A stretch of DNA of 64,000 nt. Origin: Dehalococcoidia bacterium. Lineage in GTDB: Bacteria; Chloroflexota; Dehalococcoidia; GIF9; UBA5629. The notes beneath the pieces are model-generated. The model did not search any database. It saw nothing but the letters and a program-made list of their open reading frames with translations, and was not told the DNA's origin. The stretch is from the NCBI GenBank assembly GCA_041653995.1, contig JBAZEK010000001.1:372001-436000 (forward strand). Reading direction: 5' to 3'. This document shows, piece after piece, positions 17,117 to 26,820 of the stretch (positions within the stretch are counted from its first letter, which is position 1; each line of letters begins with the position of its first letter). Position numbers and translations under genes: made by a program.

Positions 17117-17761
17117 ATGCTGATTGTTTCTGAAGCTATAAGGCAACGCAGGAGTATACGCAGCTTTCGCAGTGACCCTGTATCCGATGAAACTATTCTC
17201 GCTATGCTGGAGGCGGCGCGGCTGGCGCCATCAGGCAGCAACCGCCAGCCCTGGCGTTTTATCGTTGTGAACGGCAAAGAGGAGAAGAGAAAGCTTCGAA
17301 AGGTATGCTTCGATCAGGCCTTTATAGAAGAGGCGCCGGTGGTATTTGTCTGCTGCGTGGACCTCTCTGCATATGCCCGGGCAGCGCGGGAGAAACGCTC
17401 CCAGGAGTTTATAGATTACGGAGTTATTGAAACGCTGTCGGGCTATTTCGCCGATCCTGCAGTACGTGAACTTTTTTTAAAGGCTCCGGATGACGACCTG
17501 AGCGTGCATTTCATGACGGCTATGGCGAATACCTATATCGCGGTCGAGCACATGGTGCTGACCGCAACTGCCCTCGGATTGGGTTCCTGTTGGGTGGGCG
17601 CAATCGGCAGCGCCGAGGAGCTGAATTCGATTTTCCACTTTCCGCCAAACATATTTGCGGTAGCAGTGTTGCCGGTTGGATATCCAGCTGAGGTCCCTCC
17701 TCCCCGCCCGCGTATTCCTCTGGATTCTATTTTGCTGCGGCCTCTGCATGACAGGTTGTGA
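17117..17761 (+). CDS. Nitroreductase family protein
   Basis: FMN-dependent NAD(P)H oxidoreductase of the nitroreductase fold, 214 residues from the ATG at 17117 (AGGAG six bases upstream). The N-terminal FMN-binding motif is RRSIRSFRSDPVS (residues 11-23), followed by APSGSNRQPWRF (about 37-48). The GLGSCWVGAIG segment at about 155-165 and VLPVGYPAE near the C-terminus are also family features. The physiological substrate is unknown. It stands alone downstream of the tRNAs. Confidence 0.9.
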   Translation: MLIVSEAIRQRRSIRSFRSDPVSDETILAMLEAARLAPSGSNRQPWRFIVVNGKEEKRKLRKVCFDQAFIEEAPVVFVCCVDLSAYARAAREKRSQEFIDYGVIETLSGYFADPAVRELFLKAPDDDLSVHFMTAMANTYIAVEHMVLTATALGLGSCWVGAIGSAEELNSIFHFPPNIFAVAVLPVGYPAEVPPPRPRIPLDSILLRPLHDRL

Positions 17762-17983
17762 CAGGTCACTAATTCTTGTTCTCCATGTATATTTTTCTGG
17801 ATTTGACTGCTGCGGAGAAAAAAGCAGTAATATTACCCTGCCAGACCGGATAATTGTATAATTAAGCACAGCCAGTAGTTAATTAACGTCAATAAAACTC
17901 GTAAAGGTATTGCAGTAAACCATATCTGTCGTGATTTATTTGCAAGTTAATAAATTATTCGGCCCGGTAGTGGATAAGAGCCT

Positions 17984-19633
17984 GTGTCGCTCCGCCTGAA
18001 AGCGCTATTACTTATCATCGGTGCTACAGCTTTAATGCTGGGCATCGTTTTCGCCGCATCCCAGTATTTCTTCTTGAGCAGCTTTCAACGGATCGAGGAA
18101 CAATATGCGCGGGAAATGGTTCAACGCACGACCAATGCTTTCAATAATCAACTTGAAAGTTTAAACAGGCTAAATCTGGACTGGGCTTCCTGGGATGATA
18201 CTTACGCCTACGTCCAGAATCCATCCGATCACCAGGGCTATGTCAAGAGCAACTTCACCGACTCAACTTTTACAAACAACAAACTAAATTTCATATTTGT
18301 CATCAACAACGAAGGTCAGACGGTTTACGGGAAGGGCTTCGACCTGGATAGCGAGACGGAGATGGACATACCTTCCGAACTACTTGAACATATACTGAGC
18401 AAAGCCCTGACATTCCATGGGGATGTTGAGGAGTATACTGCTGGAATCATTCTCCTGCCCCAGGGACCCCTGTTAGTCTCCTCTCAGCCCATCCTCACCA
18501 GCAACGATGAAGGCCCGATTAGGGGAACATTTGTCATGGCACGATATTTCGATGAGGGTATGATCAACGGCATCTCCGACACGGTGCACCTGCCACTCAC
18601 CATCGCAAGAGTGGACGATACAGATATGCCGGCAGCCTTCAGTGCTGCGCGTCCGTCATTATCAACAGAGTCGCCGTTATTTATCAGCAGGGAAAGCGAA
18701 AAAACCATCGCGGCATATGCATTGCTCAAGGATATATTCGGAGAGCCGGCGCTGATGTTCCGGATTGAAATGCCGCGCGATATCTACGCCCAGGGCCAGG
18801 CGATGATGATATATTTCGTACTAGCTGTGTGCGGGCTTGCCATTGTATACGTATATATAGTCAACGTGTTTGTAGGCAGGGTGGTAATAGCGAGGCTGGA
18901 GCGCGTCGGCCATTTCGTAAATAAAATAAGCATATCGGGGGACCTGTCAACCAACCTGCCGACCAAAGAGAACGATGAATTAACCGTGCTTGAGAGAAAT
19001 ATAAACAGGATGGTTGATAAGCTGCAGGAGCAGCAGGAGGAGCTTAACCAGGAGTTGGAAGAGCGCAAGAAGATGGCGCAAAAACTCAAGGAGATGGCGA
19101 CTCACGACTTTTTAACAGGGTTGCCGAACAGGTTGTTGCTGGTAGATCGTTTCAATATAGCTGCGGCGCTGGCTCACCGTAATCAGGACAGGCTCGCCGT
19201 TATGTCGCTGGATATCGATCGCTTCAAATCGGTTAATGATACTCTTGGGCATGATGTGGGTGATAAAGTACTGAAGGCATTTAGCGATCAACTTTCAGGG
19301 ATAATACGCGCCAGCGACACGCTGGCCCGGGTTGGCGGCGATGAGTTCATCCTTTTAATGCTTGAGACAAACCACATGGAGGATGCCACTGTCATAGCGC
19401 ATAAAATACTTGAATCCTTTAAAGAGCCTGTTTGTATTGACGATCACTGGATATATCTATCCACCAGTATCGGTATCTCCATCTATCCGGAAGACGCGAC
19501 AGACCTGGAAACGCTGGTCAAAAAATCAGATGCCGCCCTGTACTATGCCAAAGGCCACGGCCGCAGCAAATTCAAGTTCTTTCACGACGGGGATGTCTGG
19601 ATCAGCGGGGACCGCAAGAGCAAAGTTAATTGA
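17984..19633 (+). CDS. CHASE4-HAMP-GGDEF diguanylate cyclase
   Basis: Membrane-bound sensor predicted to make cyclic di-GMP. Order: membrane helix at about 8-30; extracytoplasmic CHASE4-like domain at about 40-265 with the typical WDDTYAYV motif; second helix at about 270-293; HAMP linker at about 295-345; coiled coil; GGDEF domain at about 370-535. The catalytic GGDEF is intact at about 450-454. The inhibitory I-site RxxD (RASD) is at the canonical five-residue distance before it, so product feedback is likely. The start is GTG at 17984 with a weak ribosome binding site. A link to the pilus genes is possible but not shown. Confidence 0.92.
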   Translation: MSLRLKALLLIIGATALMLGIVFAASQYFFLSSFQRIEEQYAREMVQRTTNAFNNQLESLNRLNLDWASWDDTYAYVQNPSDHQGYVKSNFTDSTFTNNKLNFIFVINNEGQTVYGKGFDLDSETEMDIPSELLEHILSKALTFHGDVEEYTAGIILLPQGPLLVSSQPILTSNDEGPIRGTFVMARYFDEGMINGISDTVHLPLTIARVDDTDMPAAFSAARPSLSTESPLFISRESEKTIAAYALLKDIFGEPALMFRIEMPRDIYAQGQAMMIYFVLAVCGLAIVYVYIVNVFVGRVVIARLERVGHFVNKISISGDLSTNLPTKENDELTVLERNINRMVDKLQEQQEELNQELEERKKMAQKLKEMATHDFLTGLPNRLLLVDRFNIAAALAHRNQDRLAVMSLDIDRFKSVNDTLGHDVGDKVLKAFSDQLSGIIRASDTLARVGGDEFILLMLETNHMEDATVIAHKILESFKEPVCIDDHWIYLSTSIGISIYPEDATDLETLVKKSDAALYYAKGHGRSKFKFFHDGDVWISGDRKSKVN

Positions 19634-19772
19634 AGCTCTGACATCTTATATTTACCGATCCAAATCATCGCTTAGATTTGCTGCCGGTTCGTATTAAGCT
19701 GTAATACGGCGGTTAATGCAGAGCTTAAAGGCTATGGGGCAGGCCGAGATCTAATGGAGGGAGGTTAACGAT

Positions 19773-20582
19773 ATGCCTCTGATAAAAGCAGGCGATATCA
19801 AACTTCATTATGAGATGAGCGGGGAGGGACCGCCGCTGCTGCTCATCAATGGGTATGGCGACCACACCGGGCACTGGTTTTGCATGCGGCCTGTTTTAGA
19901 TCGACATTTCACAGTATTGGCCTATGATAACCGTGGTTCGGGGCGCAGCGATAAGCCGGACCTTCCTTATACAATGAAAATGCTGGCAGGCGACGCCGCA
20001 ACGCTGCTTGATGAATTGGGAATCTCCCGGGCACATGTATTCGGTGTCTCAATGGGTGGTATGGTAGCCCAGGAACTGGCGCTGGGCTACCCGCGAAAAC
20101 TCAATAGTCTGGTACTGGGATGCACCATACCCGGCGGAGTAAATACGGTATACCCGGAGCCCGAGGTGCTGGCATTTCTGCTGGATGGAGAGCGTAGCAA
20201 GCACCTCAAGCCTGCGGAGATGGCACGCGAGATGTGGACTTACACTTGCACGGCCGCTTTCAGACAAACGCATCCGGAGGTGGGCGAGGAGTATATAAAG
20301 ATCACAACCATGTTCCCTGCACCGCAGCATGGACTGCAGTGGCAGGGGGATGCAATCGCCGCACATGATACATGGGACAGGTTGCCTGATATTAATGCTA
20401 CCACGCTGGTCATCGCTGGATCTGAGGATAGACTGGTTCCTCCGCGAAACTCGCAGAATTTGGCTGCTCGCATACCTGGAGCCAGAGCGATAATATTGGA
20501 GAATGCCGGACACGGCTTCTTCTATGAAGCTGCCGATAAGGCCGGCAAAATCATAACTGACTTCTTGCTGGACCGGAGTTAA
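19773..20582 (+). CDS. Alpha/beta-fold hydrolase
   Basis: 269-residue alpha/beta hydrolase. Visible elements are the oxyanion-region INGYGDHTGHW (about 25-35), DNRGSGRSD (about 51-59), the nucleophile elbow GVSMGG with its serine at about 92, an acid in GSEDRLVPP at about 219 and the catalytic histidine in ENAGHGFF near 248. The catalytic triad is complete. The sequence resembles 3-oxoadipate enol-lactonase/esterase-type members, but the substrate cannot be given. GGAGG lies nine bases before the ATG. marC follows after 28 bases. Confidence 0.88.
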   Translation: MPLIKAGDIKLHYEMSGEGPPLLLINGYGDHTGHWFCMRPVLDRHFTVLAYDNRGSGRSDKPDLPYTMKMLAGDAATLLDELGISRAHVFGVSMGGMVAQELALGYPRKLNSLVLGCTIPGGVNTVYPEPEVLAFLLDGERSKHLKPAEMAREMWTYTCTAAFRQTHPEVGEEYIKITTMFPAPQHGLQWQGDAIAAHDTWDRLPDINATTLVIAGSEDRLVPPRNSQNLAARIPGARAIILENAGHGFFYEAADKAGKIITDFLLDRS

Positions 20583-20610
20583 CGGGGTATCCTATTAAGG
20601 AAAACGCTAT

Positions 20611-21216
20611 ATGGATACGATACTTAATTTACTCAGGGACTTCGGGCTGACTTTTGTCCCGCTGTTCGTAGCGATGGACTCTATCAGTACCGTGCCTATA
20701 TTACTGTCTTTAACACACGATTTATCAGAGAAAAAAAGAAGCAGTGTGATACGTAATGCCCTGATTACCGCTCTGGGCCTGGGCCTCATTTTTATAGTTG
20801 TGGGTAAAGGGATCTTCCTTTTCCTGGGTATAACGGTTAACGATTTCCTGGTTGCGGGCGGGCTGATACTATTCATTTTGGGCGCCAAAGAGCTGGTGGT
20901 AGGCAAGATGTTCGAGGCGCAGGCTGCTACAGGAGAGGATGTGATAGCGGTGGTGCCGCTGGGCACACCGCTGGTGGTAGGGCCTGCTGTGCTCACCACA
21001 TTGCTGATCCTGACCGATCAGTATCATATTGTAATGGTCACGTTCTCATTCGTAGTTAACCTGCTCATTACATGGCTGATGTTTGCACAGGCTAACAGGC
21101 TGGTCAGGGTGCTGGGACACGGGGGAGTTCTGGCGCTATCCAAGGTCTTCGCGCTATTGTTAGCGGCCATTGCCGTAAGTATGATCCATAGGGGCATAAC
21201 GGCATTTATCGGTTAA
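20611..21216 (+). CDS. MarC family integral membrane protein
   Basis: 201 residues, six predicted membrane helices, the length and layout of the MarC/UPF0056 family. Family-typical stretches include FVPLFVAMDSISTVPI near the N-terminus and VPLGTPLVVGPAVLTT at about 113-128. Family function is unresolved; the once-claimed role in multiple antibiotic resistance has not held up. It lies between the hydrolase and rubrerythrin genes on the same strand with short gaps. Confidence 0.9.
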   Translation: MDTILNLLRDFGLTFVPLFVAMDSISTVPILLSLTHDLSEKKRSSVIRNALITALGLGLIFIVVGKGIFLFLGITVNDFLVAGGLILFILGAKELVVGKMFEAQAATGEDVIAVVPLGTPLVVGPAVLTTLLILTDQYHIVMVTFSFVVNLLITWLMFAQANRLVRVLGHGGVLALSKVFALLLAAIAVSMIHRGITAFIG

Positions 21217-21238
21217 ACAGGCAATAAGGAGAAGTGAT

Positions 21239-21847
21239 ATGTGGTTATGTACACATTGCCGCCATCTTGAGTTTTCAGAGCAACAACCGGAACGCTGCCC
21301 CATCTGCGGCGCTGGCGCAGACAAATTTGTAAAACACGAAAGCTCTAGGGTCAAAGGCGTTGCGACGCTGAAAAACCTGAAGGAAGGATTCGAGGCTGAA
21401 TCGAAGGCAAATATAAGAGACCTGGCCTTCGCCATAAAAGCTGAACAGGAAGGTTTTCCTGCTATCGCGGGGCTGTTCAGGGCAGTGGCTGAGTCCGAGG
21501 CCATACACGCCTTCCATCACCTGAGGTTGCTGGGGGTGATCGCAGATACACAGGAAAATCTGCAAGCGGCCTTTGAGAGGGAGAACTATGCCACCGATGC
21601 CTATCCGGAGTTCATTAAAACAGCCAATGACGAGGGTGATCCCCAGGTGGCTACGATTTTTAGCTACCACAGGGATGTGGAGAAAGGGCATGCAAAGCTG
21701 TATGAGAAAGCTCTTGACCGCCTGATGGATCCGCAGGGTGTTGACTATTACGTGTGCAGCGTTTGCGGCTATGTGAGCGTGGGTTCTGCCCCGGACGAAT
21801 GTCCCATCTGCGGTGCGCCCAAAGACAAGTTCAGGCGTATTGATTAG
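21239..21847 (+). CDS. Rubrerythrin-like protein with a rubredoxin-type site at each end
   Basis: 202 residues. An N-terminal rubredoxin-type knuckle pair (C4, C7, C20, C23), a ferritin-like four-helix domain (about 42-160) with Glu/His ligands in EAESKAN, AVAESEAIHAFHH and YHRDVEKGHA, and a second rubredoxin-type site (C173, C176, C188, C191). Rubrerythrins reduce peroxide in anaerobes, taking electrons through the rubredoxin centre; most have only one. AAGGAGAAG lies before the ATG. An oxidative-stress role fits an anaerobic host. Confidence 0.9.
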   Translation: MWLCTHCRHLEFSEQQPERCPICGAGADKFVKHESSRVKGVATLKNLKEGFEAESKANIRDLAFAIKAEQEGFPAIAGLFRAVAESEAIHAFHHLRLLGVIADTQENLQAAFERENYATDAYPEFIKTANDEGDPQVATIFSYHRDVEKGHAKLYEKALDRLMDPQGVDYYVCSVCGYVSVGSAPDECPICGAPKDKFRRID

Positions 21848-21880
21848 CGTCCATCGGCCGCAGGCCGGCTGGTAATCGGA

Positions 21881-23869
21881 TCAGCCTCGCAGCTTTGAGA
21901 ACATCTTTTCAAGGTCTTCCAGCCATAGGGCTGGTTCTGCATCCGAAGGCATCCTCCAGTCGCCCCTGGGGGACAGGCTGACGGAACCGATCTTGGGACC
22001 CTCCGGCAGGCAGGTCCGTTTGAACTGGTTGGCAAAAAAGCGTTTGATGAAAACGGACAGCCATTTATTGAGGTCTTCCAGAGTATAACGGCCGTCGAAA
22101 AGTTTGCGCTTCCTGGCCTCGTTAGCCATAAATAGTATTTTGCCCGGGCGCATGCCGAAGCGGACAAAGGGGTATAAATAGAAGTCGGCCAGCTCAACTG
22201 GGCCGATGACCTCCTCGCTTCTCTGCGCTATCTGGCCTCTGACAGGCCTTCTTAGCTCCGGTGAGATGGGCGTATCCAGCACGTCTCTGAGTATTTTCTG
22301 AGCGGGTGAACCTGGCAGTTCCTCATCCGCTACCCAGCGGATGAGATAACGAACCAGCGTCTTGGGCACTGAAACGTTGATGTCGTAATGCGACATATGA
22401 TCACCCGAGAAGGTGCTCCAGCCGAGAGCCACCTCGGTCAGGTCGCCCGTGCCCAGCAGTATGGCCCCGAGCCCGTTAGCCCTGTTGAACAGGAACTCGG
22501 TGCGGTACCGCGCCTGAATATTCTCGAATACCACATCCTCGCTGCCGTCATGCCCGAGATCGTCCATGTGCGCCTTGCAGGTGCGCGTAATATCGACACG
22601 TTCAAAGCTCACGCCAAGAGCTTTGCATAATTCTGTAGCATTGTCCCTTGTCCTGCGTGTCGTGCCAAAGCCGGGCAGGGTAAAGGCGGCAACGTTCTTC
22701 GCAGGCAGCTTAAGATAGTTCATAGTCCGGACGGCTACGAGAAGAGCCAGAGTGGAGTCGAGTCCGCCGGAAACACCCAGTACAATCCGGTCAAGTTTGG
22801 CGCCGGACAACTTTTTAGCCAGCGCGGCAACTTGCATATCGAAGATGTCCCGGCATCGCTGCGCACGTTTTTCGGGATCCCCGGGGACGAAGGGGTGCGG
22901 GTCTATCTCCCTCATCAATCCGGTTGCCGGCACGTCGGCCACCTTCGCCTCGATAATGCGGAAGGGCTTGATATGACTTGGCGACTGGCGGAAGCTTGTC
23001 ATCGATATGCGGTCGTGAACCAGCCGATCTATATCAAGGTCGGATACTGTCAGGCCTGATTTCTGCTTAAAGACATGTGATTCCGCCAGCAGTCTGCCGT
23101 TCTCGGCGACCAGCGTGTGGCCTCCGAAGACGATGTCGTTGGATGATTCTCCTGTTCCGGCTGAAACATAGCAGCAGGCCGCCGCGCATCTTCCCGATTC
23201 GGAGGCGACCATGGTACGGCGCCACTCAGCCTTGGCCAGTACTTCATTGCTGGCTGAGATATTGAGTAGCACCGTTGCCCCGGCCAGCGCCTGGTACTCA
23301 TGTGGGGCCAGAGGAACCCACATATCTTCACATATCTCGATGCCCAGCATAGCCGGTGTGAAGCCACGCAAAGAGATCAATATATTTGTGCCGAAGGCTA
23401 TAGCCCTGTCTCCCAGATGAACAACATCGGAACAGGCGTCATCCGCGGAAACAAACCACCTGTTCTCGTAATACTCCTTATAGGACGGCAGATATGTTTT
23501 GGGTATGATAGCCAGCACCTGGCCCTCGTTGAGTACCGCAGCACAGTTGAATACTTTCTGATCGATACACACAGGCAGTCCGGCCACTATCAGCATGCCG
23601 CTGTCTGCCGTGCTCGCCGCCAGTCGTAAAATCCCTTCCTCGGCCTTTGCCAGCAATGACTGCTGGTGTACCAGGTCGGCGATGGTATAGCCCGTGACCG
23701 ACATCTCCGGGAAGGCCAGCACCTGTGCCCCTTTTGATTTAGCTTCTTTGGCCATACCGAGCATGGCTGCGACATTGAAATCGACGTCAGCCACCCGCAG
23801 CTCGGGGACAGCCGCCGCTACCCTGAGAAATCCCAGGTCCCTGTTTAATAAAATCTTCTGTGCGGCCAT
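21881..23869 (-). CDS. nadE: Glutamine-dependent NAD+ synthetase
   Basis: Two-domain enzyme that makes NAD+ from nicotinate adenine dinucleotide using ammonia released from glutamine. 662 residues. The N-terminal nitrilase-type glutaminase (about 15-300) has the catalytic triad regions FPEMSVTGY (Glu), PKTYLPSYKEYYE (Lys) and EICEDMW (Cys). The C-terminal synthetase has the PP-loop LGVSGGLDST at about 364-373. Both domains are complete, so it should not need free ammonia. It is transcribed divergently from gpmA. Confidence 0.95.
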   Translation of the reverse strand: MAAQKILLNRDLGFLRVAAAVPELRVADVDFNVAAMLGMAKEAKSKGAQVLAFPEMSVTGYTIADLVHQQSLLAKAEEGILRLAASTADSGMLIVAGLPVCIDQKVFNCAAVLNEGQVLAIIPKTYLPSYKEYYENRWFVSADDACSDVVHLGDRAIAFGTNILISLRGFTPAMLGIEICEDMWVPLAPHEYQALAGATVLLNISASNEVLAKAEWRRTMVASESGRCAAACCYVSAGTGESSNDIVFGGHTLVAENGRLLAESHVFKQKSGLTVSDLDIDRLVHDRISMTSFRQSPSHIKPFRIIEAKVADVPATGLMREIDPHPFVPGDPEKRAQRCRDIFDMQVAALAKKLSGAKLDRIVLGVSGGLDSTLALLVAVRTMNYLKLPAKNVAAFTLPGFGTTRRTRDNATELCKALGVSFERVDITRTCKAHMDDLGHDGSEDVVFENIQARYRTEFLFNRANGLGAILLGTGDLTEVALGWSTFSGDHMSHYDINVSVPKTLVRYLIRWVADEELPGSPAQKILRDVLDTPISPELRRPVRGQIAQRSEEVIGPVELADFYLYPFVRFGMRPGKILFMANEARKRKLFDGRYTLEDLNKWLSVFIKRFFANQFKRTCLPEGPKIGSVSLSPRGDWRMPSDAEPALWLEDLEKMFSKLRG

Positions 23870-23983
23870 GGCTTATCTCACCGAATAGTGCAGCGCCTCC
23901 GGGCTTTGGCTATAATAAATCGTTGCCCGAATAAAATCAAAACATACCATAACATATTTTAAGGTTTTCCAGGAGAAATTCAT

Positions 23984-24730
23984 ATGTTTAAACTCGTTTT
24001 ACTGCGCCACGGCGAGAGCACCTGGAACAAAGAGAACAGGTTCACCGGATGGACCGATGTGGACCTTTCTCAGAAAGGGATGCGGGAGGCCAGGCAGGCC
24101 GGGAGGATACTCAAACAGAAGGGATACACATTCGATCTGGCATTCACATCTGTTTTGAAGCGGGCAGTACGCACGTTGTGGATAGTGCAGGACGAAATGG
24201 ACCTGATGTGGATACCCGTGAAAAAATCCTGGCGTCTGAACGAGAGGCACTATGGCTCATTGCAGGGTCTGAACAAGTCGGAAATGGCCAGGAAATTTGG
24301 GGAGGATCAGGTGCTGGTCTGGCGCAGAAGCTATGATGTCCCTCCTCCGCCGCTTAAAAAAGGCGATCCGCGCGGTCCGAATGGGGATCCGCGCTATCTG
24401 AGCCTGAAACCGGAACAACTTCCTCTGACAGAGAGTCTGAGAGATACCTATCGGAGATGTTTACCTTACTGGTATAAATCGATTGCACCGGCAGTGAGGG
24501 CCGGCAAAAAAGTGATTATCTCCGCTCATGGCAACAGCCTGAGGGCGCTGGTCAAATACCTTGACAATGTGCCGGACAGCGAAATAGCCGGCCTGAACAT
24601 TCCCACAGGTATCCCGCTAATCTATGAACTGGACAGGGACCTGAAGAAGATCAATAGCTATTACCTGGCGAGCGAAGCGGAACTTGAGCAGGCCAGGAAA
24701 GCCGTGGCCGACCAGGGGAAAGCCAGGTAA
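23984..24730 (+). CDS. gpmA: 2,3-bisphosphoglycerate-dependent phosphoglycerate mutase
   Basis: Interconverts 2- and 3-phosphoglycerate in glycolysis and gluconeogenesis. 248 residues, the normal GpmA length. It has LLRHGESTWN with the phosphorylated histidine at residue 10, RFTGWTDVDLS, the catalytic Glu in NERHYGSLQG at about 88, RRSYDVPPPPL and the second histidine in ISAHGNSLRAL at about 183. AGGAGA lies before the ATG, and a TATAAT is at 23911-23916. Confidence 0.96.
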   Translation: MFKLVLLRHGESTWNKENRFTGWTDVDLSQKGMREARQAGRILKQKGYTFDLAFTSVLKRAVRTLWIVQDEMDLMWIPVKKSWRLNERHYGSLQGLNKSEMARKFGEDQVLVWRRSYDVPPPPLKKGDPRGPNGDPRYLSLKPEQLPLTESLRDTYRRCLPYWYKSIAPAVRAGKKVIISAHGNSLRALVKYLDNVPDSEIAGLNIPTGIPLIYELDRDLKKINSYYLASEAELEQARKAVADQGKAR

Positions 24731-24779
24731 GCGTACCGGCCAATATTTCAGGAGTTGTTTAAGCCTCGGGCAATAAAAT

Positions 24780-24816
24780 GTAGGGGCGGATTTTCAAGTC
24801 CGCCCGAAAGCGGGCG
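24780..24816. repeat. Short GC-rich hairpin repeat, copy 1
   Basis: GTAGGGGCGGA-TTTTCAAG-TCCGCCCG forms a 7-bp stem GGGCGGA / TCCGCCC. It is followed at once by a second hairpin CGCCCG-AAAG-CGGGCG. The same core, GTAGGGGCGGRTTTTYAARYCCGCCCG, recurs at 31258-31285. It lies in the gap after gpmA, has no T-run, and looks like a REP-type intergenic element rather than a terminator. Confidence 0.75.
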
Positions 24817-24839
24817 CAGCTAAAGCAACGCTCCTACTG

Positions 24840-25589
24840 CTATGTCCCTTCATCGACCGGTTCCGATATATCGGTGCGGTAGCTGTTGTGGAGAGCGTCT
24901 TGCCGCACCTCTTCACTGATGTTTTCCTCTCTTTCCAGCCGTCCGTCACGTAAATACAACACACGATCGGTGAATTCCCTCTGTTCCGGCTCATGGGTGA
25001 CCATAAGAATAGTCTGTCCCAGGTCATCGCACAACTTTCTCAGCAGTCTGAGTACGATGCCCTTATTCTCGGTATCAAGGTTGGCGCAGGGTTCATCGGC
25101 AAAAAGAATCTTGGAATTATTAACCAGGGCACGGGCAATTGCCACCCTTTGCTGCTCGCCGCCGGAAAGCTGACTGATGAGGTGGTGCACGCGGTTGCCC
25201 AGCCCCACCTTCGACATCATTTTCCCGGTTATTTTCAGGTATTCTTTGCGTTTATATCCCAGCAGCAACAGGGGAAGGAAGGCATTCTCCAGGGCATTGA
25301 GCTCTGGTATGAGGGCATATTCCTGAAAAACGTATCCCAGGTATCTCAAACGGAAATCCGTTTTCTTATTGTCGGAAAGATGGGAAACATCGACTTTGTC
25401 CAGCAGAATGCGTCCTGATGTCGGTGTATCAAGAAGGGCCAGTTGATGAAGCAGCGTCGATTTACCCGAGCCGCTCGGCCCCATGATGGATAAAAACTCG
25501 CCGGTCTGTACCTCGAAACTCACCTCTTTGAGCGCATGCACGGGTACGTGGCCTTCATAGGTCTTTACCAGATTAGTAACATGGATCAT
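24840..25589 (-). CDS. ABC transporter ATP-binding protein (MacB/LolD type)
   Basis: 249-residue ATPase with Walker A GPSGSGKST (37-45), the signature SQLSGGEQQRVAIARAL, Walker B ILFADEP followed by CANLD instead of the usual TGNLD, and a histidine switch in VTHEPEQ. A charged 25-residue tail extends past the typical C-terminus. It partners the FtsX-type permease encoded seven bases upstream. Unlike the exporter at 1-3346, no adaptor gene is adjacent. The substrate is unknown. Confidence 0.92.
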   Translation of the reverse strand: MIHVTNLVKTYEGHVPVHALKEVSFEVQTGEFLSIMGPSGSGKSTLLHQLALLDTPTSGRILLDKVDVSHLSDNKKTDFRLRYLGYVFQEYALIPELNALENAFLPLLLLGYKRKEYLKITGKMMSKVGLGNRVHHLISQLSGGEQQRVAIARALVNNSKILFADEPCANLDTENKGIVLRLLRKLCDDLGQTILMVTHEPEQREFTDRVLYLRDGRLEREENISEEVRQDALHNSYRTDISEPVDEGT

Positions 25590-25596
25590 TTGTGGA

Positions 25597-26820
25597 TCAT
25601 CCCCAGATTGCCTTGATTATGTTCTCGCGGGTGACGCGCCAGGATGGTATCAGCCCGGATACTATGCTGACCGCAAACATACTGGACATGCTGCTTATCA
25701 GATCCGACGGCACAACCAGCAGGCTCACCAGGCCCATGGGCAGCATCAATGGATGGCTTATGAAATACGGTTTCATTACGTACTCCATGACCAGCATGCC
25801 CAGGCACATGGCCATCAAGGTATAGAATAATGCCAGGAAAACATATGACATTATCACTATTTGTTCTTTCATACCGATGGCTTTCATGATGCCGATCTGT
25901 TTTCTGCGGCTTGAAGTCGCAATGAAGATGACGATGAATATGGTGACCCCCGCTACTACCAGCCCGATGAAATAGACTATGCGTTTAATGATATCGAAAC
26001 TCTGCGTTATCCCGCTGATAAGGCCGATAAAATCCATCCACGGCCGAAGCTCCTGTTTTTCGAGGCCGGCCAGCCTGATCTCTCTCATATAGTAGTCCTC
26101 GGGATAAACAGGGTCCGTTTTCACCAGAATTTCAGATGCCCTGTTGTGCACGCCCAGTACCGATGCCATCTCTTTCTCTGTGACAAATACGCCCATGTCG
26201 GAGAGGGGAAAGATCGTGGAATAGATTCCCTTGATCTTATAAATACGTTTGATGCCATTGTTGTATCTCACCGTTACCTCATCGCCGAGGTTGGCGCCCC
26301 GCAACGATTGCACTTCGAGGCTTGCACCGAAGCCTCCCGATATCTCCCTCCCCATGATGATCTCATCCCGATCCCCTTCTTCGAGGTAATGCCCGACGAC
26401 CATGTGATCCTGGATATTGGTCACTTTTATTTCTTCGGCAGGATCGATCGATTTGATGGTCCAACCGATGGATTTTACATCTTTGCCGTTTTTATCCGGA
26501 TCGTAGGAAATGCTGGCGCCCATGGCATATCTGGACGAGCAGCTTATTACGCCCGGGATTGCGCTGATCTTGTTTTTTACCAGCGAAGCCTGGGTAATGT
26601 AATCCTCATCCGGCGAGGGTTGAATAACTATATTGGATACGTAATTGTCTTTGACCTGCTTATAGGCAAGGTTGATAGCTCCGTTGAAAATACCTGTTAT
26701 CAGATTGATTTGAAGGAAGGCCAGCATGGTTACCATGATGGTTAAGACAGTCGTTCCTTTGCTGCCCCGCGTTATGTATTTAAATACCAGGAATAATGCT
26801 GCCTTAAGATCGTTCCACAT
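25597..26820 (-). CDS. ABC transporter permease (FtsX/MacB type)
   Basis: About 407 residues from the ATG at 26820; a TTG three codons upstream is an alternative and neither has a strong ribosome binding site. One membrane helix lies near residues 20-45. A large extracytoplasmic domain at about 50-270 follows, then three C-terminal membrane helices (about 285-310, 330-355, 370-395) with the FtsX-type cytoplasmic motif RRKQIGIMKAIGMKEQIV. It forms an exporter or lipoprotein-release type complex with the ATPase downstream. It is divergent from the glycosyltransferase pair. Confidence 0.9.
   Translation of the reverse strand: MWNDLKAALFLVFKYITRGSKGTTVLTIMVTMLAFLQINLITGIFNGAINLAYKQVKDNYVSNIVIQPSPDEDYITQASLVKNKISAIPGVISCSSRYAMGASISYDPDKNGKDVKSIGWTIKSIDPAEEIKVTNIQDHMVVGHYLEEGDRDEIIMGREISGGFGASLEVQSLRGANLGDEVTVRYNNGIKRIYKIKGIYSTIFPLSDMGVFVTEKEMASVLGVHNRASEILVKTDPVYPEDYYMREIRLAGLEKQELRPWMDFIGLISGITQSFDIIKRIVYFIGLVVAGVTIFIVIFIATSSRRKQIGIMKAIGMKEQIVIMSYVFLALFYTLMAMCLGMLVMEYVMKPYFISHPLMLPMGLVSLLVVPSDLISSMSSMFAVSIVSGLIPSWRVTRENIIKAIWG

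Noticed and set aside
24780..24816. Terminator of gpmA
   Set aside because: Strong hairpins but no T-run on either strand, and the same sequence recurs at 31258, which fits a repeat better.
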